Shown piece after piece: positions 23,939 through 27,125 of a stretch of 27,125 nucleotides of DNA. Where the stretch lies: positions 1 through 27,125 of the forward strand of contig CAYTYA010000020.1 in assembly GCA_964442015.1 (NCBI GenBank). The letters are read 5' to 3'. Made by a program: the position numbers and the translations under genes. The first letter of the stretch is position 1. Every line of letters starts with the position of its first letter. This DNA comes from GCA-002701945 sp964442015 (GTDB taxonomy: Bacteria > Fidelibacterota > Marinisomatia > Marinisomatales > TCS55). Under the pieces are notes generated by a model, which was given only the letters and a program-made list of their open reading frames with translations, was not told the origin of the DNA and did not search any database.

Positions 23939-24640
23939 ATGAAAATTAAAGGGCCATTAATCAAAGGAAACTTCATTGAGCGACCAAACCGATTTTTAAT
24001 AGTAGTAAAAATAAAAGATAAATATGTAAAAAGTCATTTACCTGACCCTGGAAGATTAAAAGAAATTCTAACCCCTGGAAGAGTAGTGTTTTTGAGAAAA
24101 GAAAAACTTAATACTAATAGAAAAACAAATTATACTACAGTCCTTACTGATATTAACGGAGAATTAGTTTCACTGATTTCAACATTACCTAATCAATTCA
24201 TTCGGGAATGTATTGAGTTAAATCATTTATGTTTTCTTGATGGATTAAGTATTGAAAAACAGGAAATAAAGTATGGAAAACACAGATTCGATTTCTTATT
24301 AACAGATAAAAAAAACAAACAATTTTATCTGGAAGTTAAATCTGTAACCTATGTTAAGAATGAGATAGCTAAATTCCCTGACGCAATTACGGAAAGAGGG
24401 ACAAGGCATGTGAATGAATTATCCAATCTTGTTAAAAATGGATTTAAAGCTGGAATTATTTTTGTTGTACAGCGCTCTGATGCCAATATTTTTCATCCTA
24501 TGTGGGATAGAGATCCAAAATTCTGCAATGCATTATATAATGCTAAGAAATGTGGTGTTGATATTTGGTGCATTAAATCTAGATTGTCTAAAAGAGATAT
24601 GACATTTATTAGTGAAATTCCTATAAATTTGAAACCATAA
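23939..24640 (+). CDS. sfsA: SfsA-family nuclease
   Basis: A 233-residue SfsA protein. The N-terminal OB-like region (LIKGNFIERPNRFLIVVKI, SHLPDPGRLKEILTPG) and the C-terminal PD-(D/E)xK-like nuclease core are visible, with D118 in HRFDFLL and E132-x-K134 in YLEVKSVT. FPDAITERGTRHVNEL and AGIIFVVQRSD are strongly conserved family motifs. SfsA was first named for sugar fermentation stimulation in E. coli and later described as a nuclease; its cellular role is unsettled. The start is an ATG within GGAATGAAA with no strong ribosome-binding site. The stop overlaps the next ATG by one base (TAATG). Confidence 0.95.
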   Translation: MKIKGPLIKGNFIERPNRFLIVVKIKDKYVKSHLPDPGRLKEILTPGRVVFLRKEKLNTNRKTNYTTVLTDINGELVSLISTLPNQFIRECIELNHLCFLDGLSIEKQEIKYGKHRFDFLLTDKKNKQFYLEVKSVTYVKNEIAKFPDAITERGTRHVNELSNLVKNGFKAGIIFVVQRSDANIFHPMWDRDPKFCNALYNAKKCGVDIWCIKSRLSKRDMTFISEIPINLKP

Positions 24641-26307
24641 TGATTTGGATCAAAAATTACTTTTACTTGCTTTTGCAAACACTAGTTGCATGTATTTCAA
24701 TACTATTTATTCAATATTGTGCTGTAATTAAGGTCCCAAGTGGGGGTCCAAAGGATATGACTCCTCCATATATTCTAAATGTTAGCCCACCAACTGGATC
24801 TCTGAATTATAAAGGTGAAAAAATTGTCATTCAGTTTTCTGAATACATGAATCCAAAAAGTATTGAAAATGGAATTCGTATTTTTCCAAATATTAAAGGT
24901 GAATTACCAATATTAATTAATGGGGATATTGTAACTATTGATTTTCCAGATGTTTTAGAACTGAATCAAACATATGTTGTTAATCTAAGTAGAAATATAA
25001 CTGATGAGCATGGAGTTGAACTGACTGATGCAATATCTTTAGCATATAGTACTGGAGATAAAATTTCTAAAGGATCTATATCAGGTATAGTATATGGTGA
25101 AGGAAAGTCAGCGGTTCACTTATGGAAAATTAAAGACTATAAAAATCTTCATGATATTTTTCTTACAGAACCTAATTATATAACTGATGTTTCAAATAAA
25201 GGAAAGTTTAATTTTCAATATTTATCAAAAGCTGATTATTTAATTTTATCTTTAGATAGAAATTTTGCAGGTATGCCTATAAATACTAATAGAATGTCAT
25301 ATGGACTTAATTGGAATAAAATAATTACTCTTCAATCTGATCAGCATCTGCTAAACGTGCACATGTTTAAAGGTAAGGAGAAATCTGAATTAAAATTGCT
25401 AAGTGGAGAATGGTATGGGGAAAAATGGGGAAGGATCTTTTTTAATCAATCCTTAAAAAATATAGATGAAGATTATAAATTAAAAATTATTTATGATAAT
25501 AAAGTAAATACACCTGTTACTTCTTTTATTGATCCTGAAGATGAAAATTCACTAATATTTTTAGATCCTTCTTTAATAGAGGCACCAAAAGATTTTAAAA
25601 TGATAATAAATGATTTTTATATTGATGATAATACATATTTAGATTCCGCTTCATTAAATATTTTCCTTTCTGAATTAGATACTAGTTTAATAAAAATTAC
25701 TTCTCCAAAATCAGATATTAAAATTGCTCCTACAAACTCTAATGAAGAAGATTACATTGAATTAAAATTTTCAAAACCTATTCCAGCAGATAAAAATTTT
25801 GACTATCAATTATTTAAAAACGATACGATAGAAGTCAAAGAAAAAGTCAAGATAGTAAACCCAATGCAGATCAATATAGCTCCTCAAGATAGTTGGGATC
25901 CAAGGACAAATTATTTATTAATATTTAAAGATAATATATTACAGGATACCACCATTGAACTAAATATAAACACACTAAACTATATAAGACATGGAGGATT
26001 ACAGATTCCAATTAAAGGAACAAAAATTAGTTCAATTGCAGCAGAGATAGGAAATATTGAAAATAAGGAACTTAAAAAGGTATCATTCGTAAATTCAGAA
26101 AATGAAATAATTTTTGATCGAACTCCTGAAGGTAAGTATACAATTACTATTTTTAATGATATCAATAATGATGATCAATATAGTTTTGGAATGGTAAAAC
26201 CGTTTATACCTGCTGAGTGGTTTTATGTTATGTCTGACACTATTGAAATACGTGGTAATTGGGATATTGAACTACCAACATTAAATGTAGAGGAAGTATA
26301 TAAATAA
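24640..26307 (+). CDS. Ig-like (Big_5-type) lipoprotein
   Basis: A 555-residue exported lipoprotein. The signal peptide ends in IQYC with Cys27. The mature N-terminus VPSGGPKDMTPPYILNVSPP is a known opening of FCB-group lipoproteins, followed by a bacterial Ig-like domain (GEKIVIQFSEYMNPKSIENG, TYVVNLSRNITDEHGVEL, residues about 45-145). A carboxypeptidase-regulatory-like beta segment (GSISGIVYGEG) follows, then further beta-rich regions with a second Ig-like repeat (EEDYIELKFSKPIPADKNF) near residues 366-390, ending GKYTITIFNDINNDDQYSFG. It is probably displayed on the outer membrane; no catalytic motif is visible. It is translationally coupled to sfsA through TAATG and lies one base before the ManC-like gene. 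The exact role is unknown. Confidence 0.8.
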   Translation: MIWIKNYFYLLLQTLVACISILFIQYCAVIKVPSGGPKDMTPPYILNVSPPTGSLNYKGEKIVIQFSEYMNPKSIENGIRIFPNIKGELPILINGDIVTIDFPDVLELNQTYVVNLSRNITDEHGVELTDAISLAYSTGDKISKGSISGIVYGEGKSAVHLWKIKDYKNLHDIFLTEPNYITDVSNKGKFNFQYLSKADYLILSLDRNFAGMPINTNRMSYGLNWNKIITLQSDQHLLNVHMFKGKEKSELKLLSGEWYGEKWGRIFFNQSLKNIDEDYKLKIIYDNKVNTPVTSFIDPEDENSLIFLDPSLIEAPKDFKMIINDFYIDDNTYLDSASLNIFLSELDTSLIKITSPKSDIKIAPTNSNEEDYIELKFSKPIPADKNFDYQLFKNDTIEVKEKVKIVNPMQINIAPQDSWDPRTNYLLIFKDNILQDTTIELNINTLNYIRHGGLQIPIKGTKISSIAAEIGNIENKELKKVSFVNSENEIIFDRTPEGKYTITIFNDINNDDQYSFGMVKPFIPAEWFYVMSDTIEIRGNWDIELPTLNVEEVYK

Positions 26308-26308
26308 A

Positions 26309-27125
26309 ATGTATTGTGTAATTATGGCTGGAGGAAGTGGAACTAGATTTTGGCCATTGAGTAGAAATAATAACCCAAAACAACTCCTTAATATTATAGG
26401 TGAAAAATCAATGTTGCAAATCACCATTGATCGTTTACTTAAACTAAATAATATTGAGGGTATTTTTATTATTACTAGGTCAGATTTAGCTTCTCAAATT
26501 AAGCAACACGTAAATGGGGTGCCTTCTGATAATATAATTATCGAGCCGGAAGGAAAAAACACTGCTCCATGTATAGCTTTAGCTGCTTTAAGAATAGAAG
26601 AAATAAATAAAAATGCAACTATGGCTGTATTTCCTGCAGACCATCTAGTTATTGGACATAAGGAATTTGAAAAAGCAATTAATACTTCTATAGATATAGC
26701 AAAAAATAATCAAGGACTAGTAACGCTAGGAATGGAGCCAACCTTCCCATCAGTCGCTTACGGATATATTCAACATGAACTTGAAAGTTTAAAAGATCAT
26801 TCAAATGCATTTAGGGTAAAAGCATTTGCGGAAAAGCCCCATTTGGGTTTAGCAAAAAGGTTTATAAAGAGTAAAGATTTTTTGTGGAATGGTGGGGTTT
26901 TTATCTGGAATATTAATGTTTTCATGAGAAGCCTAAATAAACATATGCCAGAATTATATGATTCAATAGCTATGATTAAACAACGTATACATATTGGAGA
27001 TAATTTTGATGAGATATGGCATAATATTAATCCAGAATCAATAGACTATGGACTAATGGAGAAAGCAGAAAATATTTATGTAGTTAAAGCTAAATTTGAA
27101 TGGAGTGATTTGGGATCTTGGAATA
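26309..27125 (+). CDS. manC: Mannose-1-phosphate guanylyltransferase (3' end outside window)
   Basis: The first 272 codons of a nucleotidyltransferase that joins mannose-1-phosphate and GTP to GDP-mannose for surface polysaccharide or glycan synthesis. The start is at 26309, one base after the preceding stop; the frame stays open to the window end. The signature VIMAGGSGTRFWPLSR opens the protein, with NPKQLL next, then EPEGKNTAPCIALAAL, FPADHLV, SVAYGYIQ, AFAEKP and WNGGVFIWN, all typical of the GDP-mannose pyrophosphorylase group. SIDYGLMEKAENIYVV and EWSDLGSW are also present. Whether a C-terminal isomerase domain follows cannot be seen. Confidence 0.94.
   Translation, partial: MYCVIMAGGSGTRFWPLSRNNNPKQLLNIIGEKSMLQITIDRLLKLNNIEGIFIITRSDLASQIKQHVNGVPSDNIIIEPEGKNTAPCIALAALRIEEINKNATMAVFPADHLVIGHKEFEKAINTSIDIAKNNQGLVTLGMEPTFPSVAYGYIQHELESLKDHSNAFRVKAFAEKPHLGLAKRFIKSKDFLWNGGVFIWNINVFMRSLNKHMPELYDSIAMIKQRIHIGDNFDEIWHNINPESIDYGLMEKAENIYVVKAKFEWSDLGSWN

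Noticed and set aside
1..27125. tRNA, rRNA, CRISPR arrays, transposases, integrases or phage genes.
   Set aside because: I looked for clover-leaf cores, regular repeats and transposase or integrase motifs and saw none; there is also no gap over 300 bases in which one could sit.

Overview
The window is AT-rich, densely coded bacterial DNA with no rRNA, tRNA, CRISPR array, insertion sequence or prophage that I can see. No gene-free stretch reaches 300 bases. Several features point to a Gram-negative bacterium of the Fibrobacterota-Chlorobiota-Bacteroidota (FCB) assemblage: an LpxH-type lipid A enzyme, several lipoproteins, an outer-membrane-like metalloprotease/beta-propeller/barrel protein, and a lipoprotein opening with an Ig-like (Big_5-type) domain. 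AT-rich marine relatives such as Neomarinimicrobiota (SAR406) fit well. That placement is an inference from gene style, not a phylogenetic result.

Layout. (1) Bases 1-2353, plus strand: the 3' part of hflK, then hflC and argF, joined by TAATG stop/start overlaps. (2) Bases 2346-8214, minus strand, an envelope and morphology block: lpxH, a HEAT-repeat lipoprotein, an exported protein with a small beta domain, three tandem bactofilins, and a PilM/PilN-like membrane protein. (3) Bases 8342-17940, plus strand: a giant exported metalloprotease/beta-propeller/barrel protein, radA, tgt, a Nudix hydrolase, a peroxiredoxin interrupted by an in-frame TGA, a BamE-like lipoprotein, a second lipoprotein, a PLP-dependent threonine/serine dehydratase, and a secreted M14-like protein. 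(4) Bases 17932-23845, minus strand: a compact tyrosine/homogentisate catabolic operon (aminotransferase, hpd, fahA, hmgA, flavin reductase, degenerate AMP-binding-fold protein). (5) Bases 23939 to the end, plus strand: sfsA, an Ig-like lipoprotein, and the 5' part of a mannose-1-phosphate guanylyltransferase gene.

The standout feature is the peroxiredoxin at 14495-14950. It is a full-length PrxQ/BCP protein whose peroxidatic cysteine codon is TGA (14624-14626). At least four other genes in the window stop at TGA, so the general code is standard. This is best read as a selenocysteine-containing peroxiredoxin. A plausible hairpin follows the TGA, and a Cys lies 36 residues downstream, the spacing of the alpha3-type resolving Cys in PrxQ. 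A conventional gene caller would report only the C-terminal 84 residues. The second notable feature is a truncated AMP-binding-fold protein with an eroded P-loop at the end of the tyrosine operon.

How the genes work together. The tyrosine operon encodes transamination to 4-hydroxyphenylpyruvate, oxidation to homogentisate, ring cleavage to maleylacetoacetate, and hydrolysis of fumarylacetoacetate. The maleylacetoacetate isomerase is not in the window. The minus-strand block at 2.3-8.2 kb combines lipid A synthesis with bactofilin cytoskeleton and envelope proteins. HflK/HflC form the membrane complex that modulates FtsH. Many starts lack a clear Shine-Dalgarno sequence, but a few are strong, notably the peroxiredoxin, the BamE-like lipoprotein and two bactofilins.
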